Source: a virus. Taken from it: a stretch of DNA of 64,000 nt. The translations under genes were made by a program, and so were the position numbers. Location of the stretch: IMG/VR virus record IMGVR_UViG_3300029983_000007, positions 248,001-312,000 of that record; one strand, written 5' to 3'. The notes under the pieces are model-generated. The model was given only the letters and a program-made list of their open reading frames with translations, ran no database searches and was not told where the DNA came from. Numbering within the stretch: position 1 is the stretch's first letter; the number at the start of each line of letters is the position of its first letter. Shown in pieces: positions 34,434 to 41,691 of the stretch.

Positions 34434-34499
34434 ATCTAAGTGTGTTTAATTGCACTATCTCCTTTTGCAAGCTTCAAGGTGGTTTCTATACCATTAGAT
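34434..34499 (-). ncRNA. Cloverleaf-like RNA, copy 3
   Basis: Closing stem ATCTAA/TTAGAT, arm 1 TGGT-ATAGAA-ACCA, arm 2 CCTT/AAGG around AAGCTTG, arm 3 GTG/CAC with loop CAATTAAA. 66 bases; 17 bases separate it from copy 2. Confidence 0.65.
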
Positions 34500-34529
34500 T
34501 TTCAGTTTCATTTACAATTTAGTTTATTT

Positions 34530-34593
34530 CTACATGTGTTCATTTATAGTTATACACCTATTGCAAGCTTCAAGGTGATTTCTGTATCAACAT
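34530..34593 (-). ncRNA. Cloverleaf-like RNA, divergent copy 4
   Basis: The closing stem is largely lost. Arm 1 is TGAT-ACAGAA-ATCA, a compensated change from TGGT/ACCA. Arm 2 is CACCT/AGGTG around the AAGCTTG loop. Arm 3 keeps GTGT/ACAC. Confidence 0.55.
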
Positions 34594-34612
34594 TTTTCAT
34601 TGTATTTGAAAT

Positions 34613-34678
34613 ATATAAGTGTGTTCATTTGCACTATCTCCTTTTGCAAGCTTCAAGGTGGTTTCTATACCATTATAT
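34613..34678 (-). ncRNA. Cloverleaf-like RNA, copy 5
   Basis: The closing stem is ATATAA/TTATAT: both partners of the third pair changed relative to ATCTAA/TTAGAT. Arms 1-3 and the AAGCTTG loop are as in copy 3. Confidence 0.68.
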
Positions 34679-34706
34679 TTCTCATTGTATAAGCAAGATA
34701 ATTAAT

Positions 34707-34773
34707 ATGTAAGTGTGTTCATTTGCACTATCTCCTTTTGCAAGCTTCAAGGTGGTATTTTATACCATTACAT
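34707..34773 (-). ncRNA. Cloverleaf-like RNA, copy 6
   Basis: The closing stem is ATGTAA/TTACAT, a third compensated version of the same pair. Arm 1 is extended to TGGTAT-AAA-ATACCA. First copy behind the promoter at 34821, about 42 bases after the likely start point. Confidence 0.68.
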
Positions 34774-34820
34774 TTTTCATTGCTTCAATCTGAAATTTGA
34801 TTTGTTTCATTATTGTAGTT

Positions 34821-34852
34821 CAAAATTACAAAAAGTTTTTTGTTTTACCAAA
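34821..34852 (-). promoter_or_regulatory. Host-type promoter B1 for RNA copies 6-1
   Basis: On the minus strand TTTG (34849-34852), 20 bases, TAATTTTG (34821-34828). Reads leftward into copies 6, 5, 4, 3, 2 and 1. Confidence 0.72.
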
Positions 34853-34878
34853 TATTTAATGTTAAAGTTTTGAACTTT

Positions 34879-34898
34879 TTCAAGTACTCTTACTTGAA
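34879..34898. promoter_or_regulatory. 20-bp palindrome, operator-like
   Basis: TTCAAGTA-CTCT-TACTTGAA, perfect half-sites, 27 bases upstream of promoter B1. Confidence 0.6.
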
Positions 34899-35017
34899 TG
34901 AGTATTAAAAAACCAAGTCATTTATAAGTTCTGTTAGCTTCTCAGCTTAGAAAAATAAACTTTCATTTGTCATATTTATTCTTGTAACTTTACAAATCTG
35001 CGAAATGTATTATTATC

Positions 35018-35086
35018 AATCTAAGTGTGTTCATTTGCACTATCTCCTTTTGCAAGCTTCAAGGTGGTATTTTATACCATTAGATT
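35018..35086 (-). ncRNA. Cloverleaf-like RNA, copy 7
   Basis: A 7-bp closing stem AATCTAA/TTAGATT, arm 1 TGGTAT-AAA-ATACCA, arm 2 CCTT/AAGG, loop AAGCTTG, arm 3 GTG/CAC. A single copy behind promoter B2 with the same leader length as copy 6 behind B1. Confidence 0.68.
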
Positions 35087-35128
35087 ATCTATTAAATCTG
35101 ATATATGTTTTGCTTTTTTATTGTAGTT

Positions 35129-35160
35129 CAAAATTACAAAAAGTTTTTTGTTTTACCAAA
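35129..35160 (-). promoter_or_regulatory. Host-type promoter B2
   Basis: TTTG (35157-35160), 20 bases, TAATTTTG (35129-35136) on the minus strand, reading into copy 7. Confidence 0.72.
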
Positions 35161-35284
35161 TATTTAATGTTAAAGTTTGAACTATTTTTTCAAGTACTCC
35201 TACTTGTTTTTGTTATGAATAATAATCAAGGAACTTACTTCTTCTGACAAGTCAGTGTTTCAGTGTTAAAATTAATATTCATAG

Positions 35285-35371
35285 TGAAGATAGATGGAGT
35301 TGAACCCAGTGTCAGTAACACTTGCCTTCTGCACAATTCGAATCGTGCTGCACCCTGTGTGCTTATCTTCA
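35285..35371 (-). ncRNA. tRNA-sized cloverleaf element
   Basis: On the minus strand an 8-bp end stem TGAAGATA/TATCTTCA encloses GCAC-ACAGG-GTGC, a long hairpin GCACGATT...AATTGTGC (one G-U), AGTGT-TACTG-ACACT and TGG-GTTCAACT-CCA: 87 bases laid out like a class II tRNA with a long variable arm. The T-like loop contains TTCAA. But the T arm has only 3 bp and the anticodon-like loop cannot be 7 bases, so a normal tRNA is unlikely. A decayed tRNA or tRNA mimic fits best. Confidence 0.45.
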
Positions 35372-35509
35372 TCATTTTTATAATTTAATCAATAGTCAGT
35401 CCTTGTAGAGAAATAATAGCAGTCAGTCACTGATCATCTGACATTAGGTTCACACATCATCAAAAATTAATTTGATAGGTAATTTCCACGGTGTAGTTAC
35501 TATTTACAT

Positions 35510-35642
35510 TTATAACAAGATAAGTTCTACAGTTCTCATATCTATTTCAATGGACTTTTCATCTTTGATAATTTTCATTATCATTAACTCACCACTATTA
35601 GCATCAAATTCATCTGGTTCATATATATTTTGTTACAAACAT
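35510..35642 (-). pseudogene. Small broken reading frame
   Basis: On the minus strand MFVTKYI meets a stop inside an AT repeat. Two bases further in phase a protein-like frame continues: YEPDEFDANSGELMIMKI, IIKDEKSIEIDMR, then stop. A dinucleotide loss in the AT repeat would explain it. Function unknown. It follows promoter B3. Confidence 0.35.
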
Positions 35643-35714
35643 ATACACTCTGATTTCAGATATTGCTGATATTTCTTGTTTAAATCTGATTTTTTGATTT
35701 AAATTATTGTAGTA

Positions 35715-35746
35715 CAAATATACAAAAAGTTTTTTGTTTTACCAAA
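35715..35746 (-). promoter_or_regulatory. Host-type promoter B3
   Basis: TTTG (35743-35746), 20 bases, TATATTTG (35715-35722) on the minus strand. Its transcript would contain the broken frame and the tRNA-sized element. Confidence 0.7.
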
Positions 35747-35967
35747 TATTTTTTGATATTTTTTCTACATTTTTTACTCAAGTACGTTTACAAGAGTTTT
35801 AAAAAATCAAATCATTTTTCAGTTCTTTTTATCTTCACAGATTAGAAATAACATTTTTTCATTTGTTATATTTACTTCTGTAACATTAAATTTATGTATT
35901 TTCAGTTTCACTATAATCTTGTTCAAGATTAAGGGTGGTTTCCTTACTACTAAATTGTGATTACTTT

Positions 35968-36035
35968 AATCTAAGTGTGTTCATTTGCACTATCATTCTC
36001 TTGCAAGCTTTGAGAGGTTTTTATACCATTAGATT
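35968..36035 (-). ncRNA. Cloverleaf-like RNA, copy 8
   Basis: Closing stem AATCTAA/TTAGATT. Arm 2 is CTCT/AGAG instead of CCTT/AAGG: two base pairs changed with pairing kept. The loop still reads AAGCTTG. Arm 1 is reduced to GGT/ACC. It stands about 36 bases after the start point of promoter B4. Confidence 0.68.
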
Positions 36036-36073
36036 TTTTTCAATCTGAAATTTGATTTGTTTTTATTGTAGTT

Positions 36074-36105
36074 CAAAATTACAAAAAGTTTTTTGTTTTA
36101 CCAAA
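36074..36105 (-). promoter_or_regulatory. Host-type promoter B4
   Basis: TTTG (36102-36105), 20 bases, TAATTTTG (36074-36081) on the minus strand, reading into copy 8. Confidence 0.72.
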
Positions 36106-36183
36106 TATTTAATGTTAAAGTTTTGAACTTTTTTTCAATTGAAATTTAATTTTTGTGATTATATTTCTTTTGATATTGTAGTG

Positions 36184-36215
36184 CAAAATTACAAAAAGTT
36201 TTTTGTTTTACCAAA
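36184..36215 (-). promoter_or_regulatory. Host-type promoter B5
   Basis: TTTG (36212-36215), 20 bases, TAATTTTG (36184-36191) on the minus strand. Only about 70 bases lie between it and B4, with no RNA copy in between, so its module has probably been deleted. Confidence 0.68.
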
Positions 36216-36241
36216 TATTTAATGTTAAAGTTTTGAACTTT

Positions 36242-36261
36242 TTCAAGTACTCTTACTTGAA
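36242..36261. promoter_or_regulatory. 20-bp palindrome, operator-like
   Basis: TTCAAGTA-CTCT-TACTTGAA, identical to the site at 34879, located between promoters B5 and B6. Confidence 0.6.
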
Positions 36262-36284
36262 GTTTTTTGTTTTTTATTGTAGTA

Positions 36285-36316
36285 CAAAATTAATAAAAGT
36301 TTTTGATACTACCAAA
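36285..36316 (-). promoter_or_regulatory. Host-type promoter B6
   Basis: TTTG (36313-36316), 20 bases, TAATTTTG (36285-36292) on the minus strand, just after the end of the gene at 36340. No RNA copy lies between it and B5. Confidence 0.68.
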
Positions 36317-36339
36317 TATTTAATGTTAAAGTTTCAGTT

Positions 36340-36678
36340 TTAATATACGCATTCATATCCATCTGAATTCTCAAGTGTTTCAATAATTTCCAATAAAAAA
36401 TCATTAAAGTTTTTACTTGTATAATCTTTTGAAAAGAAATAATGATATTTTTCTAAAATCTCATCTCCTCTATTATAAAACAATTTTAATTTTGTTGCAG
36501 TATCTAATGCATCATCTTTTGACATTTCATGAGCCATATCTGCATAGTGCTCATTTTGACAATATTCATTATCTTGAAATTTCGCACCAATTTCTCTACA
36601 TAAAGTTTCAATTAGATGTTCTCTATTTATGCTTGTTATAAACTTAATACCACTTTTTGTAATAATAGTTTTACTCAT
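36340..36678 (-). CDS. Hypothetical protein
   Basis: 112 residues, helical (HADMAHEMSKDDALDTATKL). No domain recognised. It reads toward the RNA block. Confidence 0.78.
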   Translation of the reverse strand: MSKTIITKSGIKFITSINREHLIETLCREIGAKFQDNEYCQNEHYADMAHEMSKDDALDTATKLKLFYNRGDEILEKYHYFFSKDYTSKNFNDFLLEIIETLENSDGYECVY

Positions 36679-36753
36679 ATATTTATGTTTTTAAACTGAA
36701 TTACAAAATTACAAAAAGATTTTCATACTACCAAACATTCACAAGTTAATTTT

Positions 36754-37098
36754 TCAATTATTTTTAAAATCTTCCAATGTTTTGTAATAACTACACATAT
36801 TTTCAATTGAATAGAAAACTAATATATTATTTTTTATTGCAAATTCAACTTCCTTATCTGCACCACTTGATTCTCCTGGTAATCTCAATATACAATCACA
36901 TACTGGAATCCACTCAAAATCAATTTTAAGCCAATCTTCATATGGTCTAGGATGAGCCATATGCTGAAAATGTGAATATAATGGTGTAAATGGCACAAAA
37001 CCTTTATTCATTAATTCATCTGCTGTGTCCATTTGTATTTTAACATTAACAGCAACATCACCTTTTGTATATGGTGAAGCTATATAAACTTTAATCAT
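36754..37098 (-). CDS. Nucleoside 2-deoxyribosyltransferase-like protein
   Basis: 114 residues. IASPYTKGD (6-14), GFVPFTPLYSHFQ, YEDWLKIDFEWIPVCD and GESSGADKEVEFA match the DUF4406 / nucleoside 2-deoxyribosyltransferase-like family; the Glu in EVEFA corresponds to the catalytic nucleophile region. Known members move deoxyribose between bases or hydrolyse nucleotides, a plausible nucleotide-salvage role in a phage. Confidence 0.85.
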   Translation of the reverse strand: MIKVYIASPYTKGDVAVNVKIQMDTADELMNKGFVPFTPLYSHFQHMAHPRPYEDWLKIDFEWIPVCDCILRLPGESSGADKEVEFAIKNNILVFYSIENMCSYYKTLEDFKNN

Positions 37099-37110
37099 AT
37101 TTTTATTTTA

Positions 37111-37133
37111 TTTTTTAATATATATATGATATA
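37111..37133 (+). promoter_or_regulatory. Candidate phage promoter (T-tract + ATATATA)
   Basis: TTTTTTAATATATATATG lies directly before the gene at 37134, the same motif type as before the tagged arrays. Confidence 0.45.
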
Positions 37134-37661
37134 ATGAAAAATATAAAAAGTTTTGATAAATACAATGAAGATGTACTAACTGATGGTTTTACTCCTGAGA
37201 ATGCAAGGTATAATGCAGGTATAAAAGCAAATAGAATAATATATCAACTTAAAAATTTATTATTACCTGTTGGTAAATTAACTGAGCAAGTTGTCACAAG
37301 GTCAATTGAATCAATAAATTCATTAAATAGAATTATTAATGATGAAATTATTGAAGATGATGCTATGATAACTCAATTAAAAAAATCAGATACTTCAAAT
37401 ACAATATTTGATGTTATAAAAAATATTGAAGTTAATCAAAATGGTATAAATAGATCTACAAATAAATACTCAGCTACAATAAATACTTTGTGGTTAGGAG
37501 GAAAAAAATATGATTTAATAGTAAAGCCATTATCATTTTGGTTGAATATGGCAAAAAAAGACAGAGAAACAGAAAATAAAATATCCAATCAACTATGTGG
37601 TTGGATAAATAGTAATATAAATTTAACTATTGAATCATTAAATAAAATAACACACAAATGA
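37134..37661 (+). CDS. Hypothetical protein with N-tag-like leader
   Basis: 175 residues starting MKNIKSFDKYNED, similar to the N-tag; no C-tag (ends NKITHK). Helical and hydrophilic. The stop overlaps the membrane protease gene as ATGA, so the two are probably co-expressed. Confidence 0.82.
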   Translation: MKNIKSFDKYNEDVLTDGFTPENARYNAGIKANRIIYQLKNLLLPVGKLTEQVVTRSIESINSLNRIINDEIIEDDAMITQLKKSDTSNTIFDVIKNIEVNQNGINRSTNKYSATINTLWLGGKKYDLIVKPLSFWLNMAKKDRETENKISNQLCGWINSNINLTIESLNKITHK

Positions 37662-38203
37662 GCAAACCAATTAAAATAATAGGTATAATATTATTTAGTT
37701 TTATACTTATTTTTATAGCATATGAAATATTCATACCAACTAAAGATTATCCTTTTAGTAAAATTGAAATTGTTAATTATCATCATCTATATAACTTAAC
37801 AAATAGAACTTATCTAGATACAATTGTAGAATCAGGATTACAATCACTTAAAATTGATACTGTTACTGTTGTTATTAAAAATATTGATAAATCATCAATA
37901 GTAATTAATGGCGAAGATATTGATTTGAAAGCATATATAGTAGTTAATAACGATACATATTATATATTTATTGGTGACTATAGTAGAAATGAAAGTATTA
38001 CAATATTATCTCATGAATTAATTCATTTAAGACAATATTATGACAAAATGTTATTAATTAGTAGAACAGGAGTTTATTTATGGCTTGGTGATGTTATAGA
38101 TATATCAAATATGGATTATAATCAAAGACCTTGGGAAATAGAAGCATTTGATAATCAATCAGATAATGCAAATGCAATGAAATATATTTTATATAAATTA
38201 TAA
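37658..38203 (+). CDS. Membrane-anchored zinc metalloprotease-like protein
   Basis: 181 residues. A hydrophobic segment (7-26) anchors it or acts as a signal peptide. HELIH (119-123) is an HExxH zinc motif, and RPWEIEAF (157-164) supplies a Glu as likely third ligand; this HExxH...PWExEA pattern is typical of small bacterial metallopeptidase-like proteins. It would face the periplasm. Substrate unknown. Confidence 0.8.
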   Translation: MSKPIKIIGIILFSFILIFIAYEIFIPTKDYPFSKIEIVNYHHLYNLTNRTYLDTIVESGLQSLKIDTVTVVIKNIDKSSIVINGEDIDLKAYIVVNNDTYYIFIGDYSRNESITILSHELIHLRQYYDKMLLISRTGVYLWLGDVIDISNMDYNQRPWEIEAFDNQSDNANAMKYILYKL

Positions 38204-38545
38204 GTTGAATTTTTTTGATGCATTAATTATATTATAAAACTCTTCTGTTGTAAATTTATTTGGAAAAAAGTATTTACTATCTCCGTCATCTTTATCACAA
38301 ATAATATATCCTTTTTTATCTCTAAGTGTTATTATATCTCCATCACCTATTTTATAAACATTATTATAAGATCTCTTACCATTATATTCTGAATATTTTA
38401 AAATAGAATCAATAATATATATCTCACCATATTTCAAATAATTACTCTGAAGTCCAATATATATAATTTCATCACCTATTTTTAAATCATTTAAGTAATC
38501 AGGATTATCATGTTGTACTTCATATATTTTAAAATTTGTTATCAT
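38198..38545 (-). CDS. Tagged-array protein, variant N-tag, minus strand
   Basis: Starts MITNFKIYE, ends KKFNL. IGDEIIYIG replaces GDYV in a small beta-rich fold with several short strands. It converges on the metalloprotease gene with a 6-base overlap and follows its upstream neighbour by ATGA overlap. Confidence 0.86.
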   Translation of the reverse strand: MITNFKIYEVQHDNPDYLNDLKIGDEIIYIGLQSNYLKYGEIYIIDSILKYSEYNGKRSYNNVYKIGDGDIITLRDKKGYIICDKDDGDSKYFFPNKFTTEEFYNIINASKKFNL

Positions 38546-38895
38546 ATATTAAATTTATTAGTTTGTGTTAAAAATTCTAATTTTGATTTATCATCAGATA
38601 TATGAATCAATTCTTCTAATGAAAAAGACATGGCATTTTTATATTTTTTGCTATAATCTATTTCGCTATGATAAATTTGATATGATTCTAAATAATCAGG
38701 AATATAATCAAATTGAACTATAAATCTATCCCAACGATATTTAATATCAATAATTTCTATTATCTGTCCTATATTACTTAATGTAAAACTATTTAGTTCA
38801 GTAAAATCAATACTTTCACATATAACATAATCTCCAATAGATGGTAGTATTGATGATTTTTTATTTTTTTCATATATTTTAAAATCTGTTATCAT
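38542..38895 (-). CDS. Tagged-array protein, GDYV type, variant N-tag
   Basis: Starts MITDFKIYE, has IGDYVICESID, a FDYIPDYLESYQ segment and C-tag NKFNI. The shared MITxFKIYE start with the next gene shows a local variant of the N-tag spread by duplication. Confidence 0.87.
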   Translation of the reverse strand: MITDFKIYEKNKKSSILPSIGDYVICESIDFTELNSFTLSNIGQIIEIIDIKYRWDRFIVQFDYIPDYLESYQIYHSEIDYSKKYKNAMSFSLEELIHISDDKSKLEFLTQTNKFNI

Positions 38896-39191
38896 ACATT
38901 AAAATTGTTGGATTTATTAATTAATTTCAGTCTATCTTCTAATATTTTTCTAACTGATGAGTATTTGTATACATCTTTTTTATCTATCCAAAAACCATCT
39001 TCATGATAATAATCTTTAAAATCAATTTTATATTGTGATTTACTTTTATTTATTATTTTAAAAATATTATTGCTTATTTTGGTTTTATATTGAATATCAT
39101 AATTTATTCCTTTAAGAACAGGTATAACATAATAATCAACAGGTATTTCTATCTGGTTATTAACAAATTCATATTTTTTTATATATTTCAT
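38892..39191 (-). CDS. Tagged-array protein, minus strand
   Basis: N-tag MKYIKKYE, C-tag variant NNFNV, 99 residues; a beta-rich middle (VDYYVIPVLKGIN) may be a drifted GDYV type. First gene of the three-gene minus array. Confidence 0.86.
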   Translation of the reverse strand: MKYIKKYEFVNNQIEIPVDYYVIPVLKGINYDIQYKTKISNNIFKIINKSKSQYKIDFKDYYHEDGFWIDKKDVYKYSSVRKILEDRLKLINKSNNFNV

Positions 39192-39217
39192 AATTATATT
39201 TTATAATTTATATTTTT

Positions 39218-39235
39218 GATATACTATATATTAAA
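39218..39235 (-). promoter_or_regulatory. Candidate phage promoter (T-tract + ATATATA)
   Basis: On the minus strand TTTTTAATATATAGTATA stands 27 bases before the array at 38198-39191. Confidence 0.42.
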
Positions 39236-39254
39236 AATAAAAATAACAATCTTA

Positions 39255-39275
39255 TTTTTTTATATATAATATAAA
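39255..39275 (+). promoter_or_regulatory. Candidate phage promoter (T-tract + TATATA)
   Basis: TTTTTTATATATAATATAAA begins 43 bases before the PPK2 gene. It is nearly identical to the motif at 7224. Confidence 0.5.
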
Positions 39276-39297
39276 CAATAAAACAGCACAATTATAT

Positions 39298-40941
39298 ATG
39301 TTAAAATATGATGATTATAATAAATTGAATGAGGCTTTCTTTCATCGTAGTAAAGATGAGTTAGAAAATCTCATACATTCATTTAAAAGCTTGATTATAA
39401 ATCTAAAACAATCAATAGATAAAAAATATACATTAGATTTCTATAAAACTCAAATCAAAGAGGATTTAGAATCATATAAAATAAATATATTGAATAATTA
39501 CAATAAAAATACAATTAGTAAATTTAAAGATTTGTTTAAAGAATTTTTAAATAATGTAGATAATGACATAATTAAGCATATGAAATTAGGTAAATTTGCT
39601 AATGATATATTAAAGATATATTCTATTAATAATTCTTTTGATATTAACATAAAGAATGTAAATAGTGTGTTTAAAGCTTATCTTGATAATGTTGATAGAT
39701 ATATAGACAACACATATGATTTTTTCTACAATAAGATTGAGACTGATAAATCATATGAACCATATAATAAAATTGATATTAAAATAAATAAAGTCCCTAT
39801 TGATGAATATCAAAAAACAAAATACAAATATCAAATTGAGTTATTAAAATTACAAGAATGGATTACATACAACAATAAAAAAGTATTGATTATATTTGAA
39901 GGTAGGGATGCTGCAGGAAAAGGTTCAGCGATTAGAAATATCACAAGATTTCTAGATCCAAAGCATTTTAGAGTACAGACATTTGGTATACCTACAGAAG
40001 AAGAGAGTAATAATTGGTTTGATAGATATGAAAAATCTTTACCTAAAAATGGAGAAATTGTTTTTTTTGATAGATCTTGGTATACAAGAGGTTATGTTGA
40101 ACCAGTGATGAAATATTCAACTGAAGATAAATATAATAAATTTATGAAAGAAGTCAATAACTTTGAAGATAAATTAATAGATGATGACATCATACTTATA
40201 AAAATATGGTTCTCCATATCTCAAGATGTACAAAAAATGAGATTTGAATTAAGAAAATCTAATCCATTGAAATACTGGAAGTTTAGTAAGAATGATGAGC
40301 AAACATTAGACAAATGGGATGAATTTACTAAATATATAAATGAGATTTTCAAAAAAACAAATACTAAAGATTCTCCTTGGATAATAATAGATGCTGATGA
40401 TGAAAATTATTCAAGATTAGAATCTTTCAATAGTATAATAAAATCAATAGAAAAAGATAAATCAAACATCAAAGAGGGTGGAATAAAAGTAATATTTGAA
40501 GATTTAGATGGACCATTAATTCCATATGATAAAAATTCAGATACCGACTATCATAAATTTTTTAATGATCCAGAAAAATGGAGTAAGACTGCTATGAGCA
40601 ATTTAAACAATATTATTGAAAAGACAGAAGCAAAAGTAGTATTATCTTCTTCATATAGAGATGATAAACCATTAAGCGAAATAGAAAAGATGATGAAAAC
40701 TGCTGGATTTAAATATAAAATATATGACGTTGTTCCAAATGACAAATCTAAAAAACGTGGATCTGATATAAAAGATTGGTTAAAGAATAATAAATCAGTT
40801 AGTAATTTTATTATTATTGACGATAATAAGCATGACTTATATGAAGTATTTAGCAAAAAACACATTGTTAAAACTACTCATGAATTAGGAATAACAGATG
40901 ATATTAAAGATGAAGCTATTGATAAATTAAATACTAAATGA
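39298..40941 (+). CDS. PPK2-type polyphosphate kinase fused to a HAD domain
   Basis: 547 residues. A leader MLKYDDYNKLNE recalls the N-tag. Residues 15-160 are helical and unassigned. Residues 170-385 are a PPK2 kinase: Walker A GRDAAGKG (202-209), Walker B FFDRSWY (256-262), and the lid segment with QKMRFELRKSNPLKYWK (312-328). PPK2 enzymes transfer phosphate between polyphosphate and nucleotides. Residues 396-540 are a HAD domain: DLDGPL (402-407), SSSYRD (450-454 region) and IIDD (506-509), like the HAD module of RNA-repair proteins. No C-tag. The fusion suggests coupled nucleotide or end phosphorylation and dephosphorylation. Confidence 0.9.
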   Translation: MLKYDDYNKLNEAFFHRSKDELENLIHSFKSLIINLKQSIDKKYTLDFYKTQIKEDLESYKINILNNYNKNTISKFKDLFKEFLNNVDNDIIKHMKLGKFANDILKIYSINNSFDINIKNVNSVFKAYLDNVDRYIDNTYDFFYNKIETDKSYEPYNKIDIKINKVPIDEYQKTKYKYQIELLKLQEWITYNNKKVLIIFEGRDAAGKGSAIRNITRFLDPKHFRVQTFGIPTEEESNNWFDRYEKSLPKNGEIVFFDRSWYTRGYVEPVMKYSTEDKYNKFMKEVNNFEDKLIDDDIILIKIWFSISQDVQKMRFELRKSNPLKYWKFSKNDEQTLDKWDEFTKYINEIFKKTNTKDSPWIIIDADDENYSRLESFNSIIKSIEKDKSNIKEGGIKVIFEDLDGPLIPYDKNSDTDYHKFFNDPEKWSKTAMSNLNNIIEKTEAKVVLSSSYRDDKPLSEIEKMMKTAGFKYKIYDVVPNDKSKKRGSDIKDWLKNNKSVSNFIIIDDNKHDLYEVFSKKHIVKTTHELGITDDIKDEAIDKLNTK

Positions 40942-40945
40942 TATT

Positions 40946-41353
40946 ATGAAATATTTAAAAAAATATGAAATGTTAAACAAATTAGACACATCAGATAATC
41001 CTATATTTATAGAATTTATGATTAATTTCATAACATCTTTAGATTATGACTTAACCACAAATTACAATAAAAAATACTCTAGAAATGAGATATTTTTTTA
41101 TAACAAAGATATAAATTCTGAGGGTTTAAAATTTTGTATTGAAATAACAAATGATGAATTAATTTTTAAAAAATACCATAATAATTTTAAGATTATTGAA
41201 GAATATTTAGAAACTATCAATGGATTAAATTTAATAAATATTGATCATCACATATACAACTTTAAGATATCAGGAAATACTCTAGATATCGAAGAACAGA
41301 TAACAAAAAAGAATTTTGATATGTTTAGAGAAGCAAATAAATTTAATTTATGA
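40946..41353 (+). CDS. Tagged-array protein, unknown middle
   Basis: N-tag MKYLKKYE, C-tag NKFNL, 135 residues. It resembles 619 and 11467 in layout, and its YLETINGL matches YLKTINGI of the left-edge gene. First gene of an eight-gene overlapping run to 44789. Confidence 0.87.
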   Translation: MKYLKKYEMLNKLDTSDNPIFIEFMINFITSLDYDLTTNYNKKYSRNEIFFYNKDINSEGLKFCIEITNDELIFKKYHNNFKIIEEYLETINGLNLINIDHHIYNFKISGNTLDIEEQITKKNFDMFREANKFNL

Positions 41354-41691
41354 AATATTTAAAAAAGTTTGAATCTAAAGAAGTAGATTTATTTAATGCT
41401 ATTGTAAATGACAACACAAAAAGAGTTGAATATTTAATTAGACTTAATGCTGATATAAACATTCAAGATGCTGAAGGTAGAACTCCATTATTTTATGCAG
41501 CAAATCATGATTTTATGAGTATTGTTAATATACTTATTGAAGCAGGAGCGGATTGGAATATTATTAACAACAAAGGATATGATTTTACATATTTATTAAG
41601 TGATAAACAATTTGATTATATTATGAAAAAATATCCTGATGAATATAAAGAATATTTAATGAAAAAAACAGCAAACAAATTTAACTTATGA
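41350..41691 (+). CDS. Tagged-array ankyrin-repeat protein
   Basis: N-tag MKYLKKFE, C-tag NKFNL, 113 residues. Two repeats: VEYLIRLNADINIQDAEG and VNILIEAGADWNIINNKG. The cap EYKEYLMKKTANKFNL is identical to the last 16 residues of the ankyrin gene at 44298. Confidence 0.92.
   Translation: MKYLKKFESKEVDLFNAIVNDNTKRVEYLIRLNADINIQDAEGRTPLFYAANHDFMSIVNILIEAGADWNIINNKGYDFTYLLSDKQFDYIMKKYPDEYKEYLMKKTANKFNL

Larger units (their letters stand above)
32503..36339. other. 3.8-kb block without intact protein genes
   Basis: This stretch holds no credible intact protein gene on either strand. On the minus strand it contains two terminated structured RNAs, a 12-bp-closed element, eight cloverleaf-like RNA copies, a tRNA-sized cloverleaf, a small broken frame, six host-type promoters and several 20-bp palindromes. 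Base composition is less extreme than in the genes nearby. Parts with no clear structure are 34128-34280, 34900-35017 and 35210-35284; these share loose repeats such as ATTTACTTCTGTAA. Confidence 0.8.

Noticed and set aside
34281-35086. CRISPR array
   Set aside because: Units are 66-68 bases with internal symmetry, spacing is irregular (17 to about 245 bases), units differ by paired changes, and there are no cas genes.
34613-35086. Short peptides after AAAGGAG and ATG inside the RNA units
   Set aside because: The frames start MNTL but then differ in length and sequence between copies, while the RNA pairing is conserved.
34440-35669. Plus-strand frames of 65-90 codons in the RNA block
   Set aside because: They run through the repeated RNA units and their promoters, repeat the same residues because the DNA repeats, and have unlikely composition; they are shadows of the repeats.
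34351-36035. Cloverleaf copies as ordinary tRNA genes
   Set aside because: They lack a TTC T-loop, U33 before an anticodon, and normal D- and T-arm lengths; the anticodon-like loop is constant in all copies.
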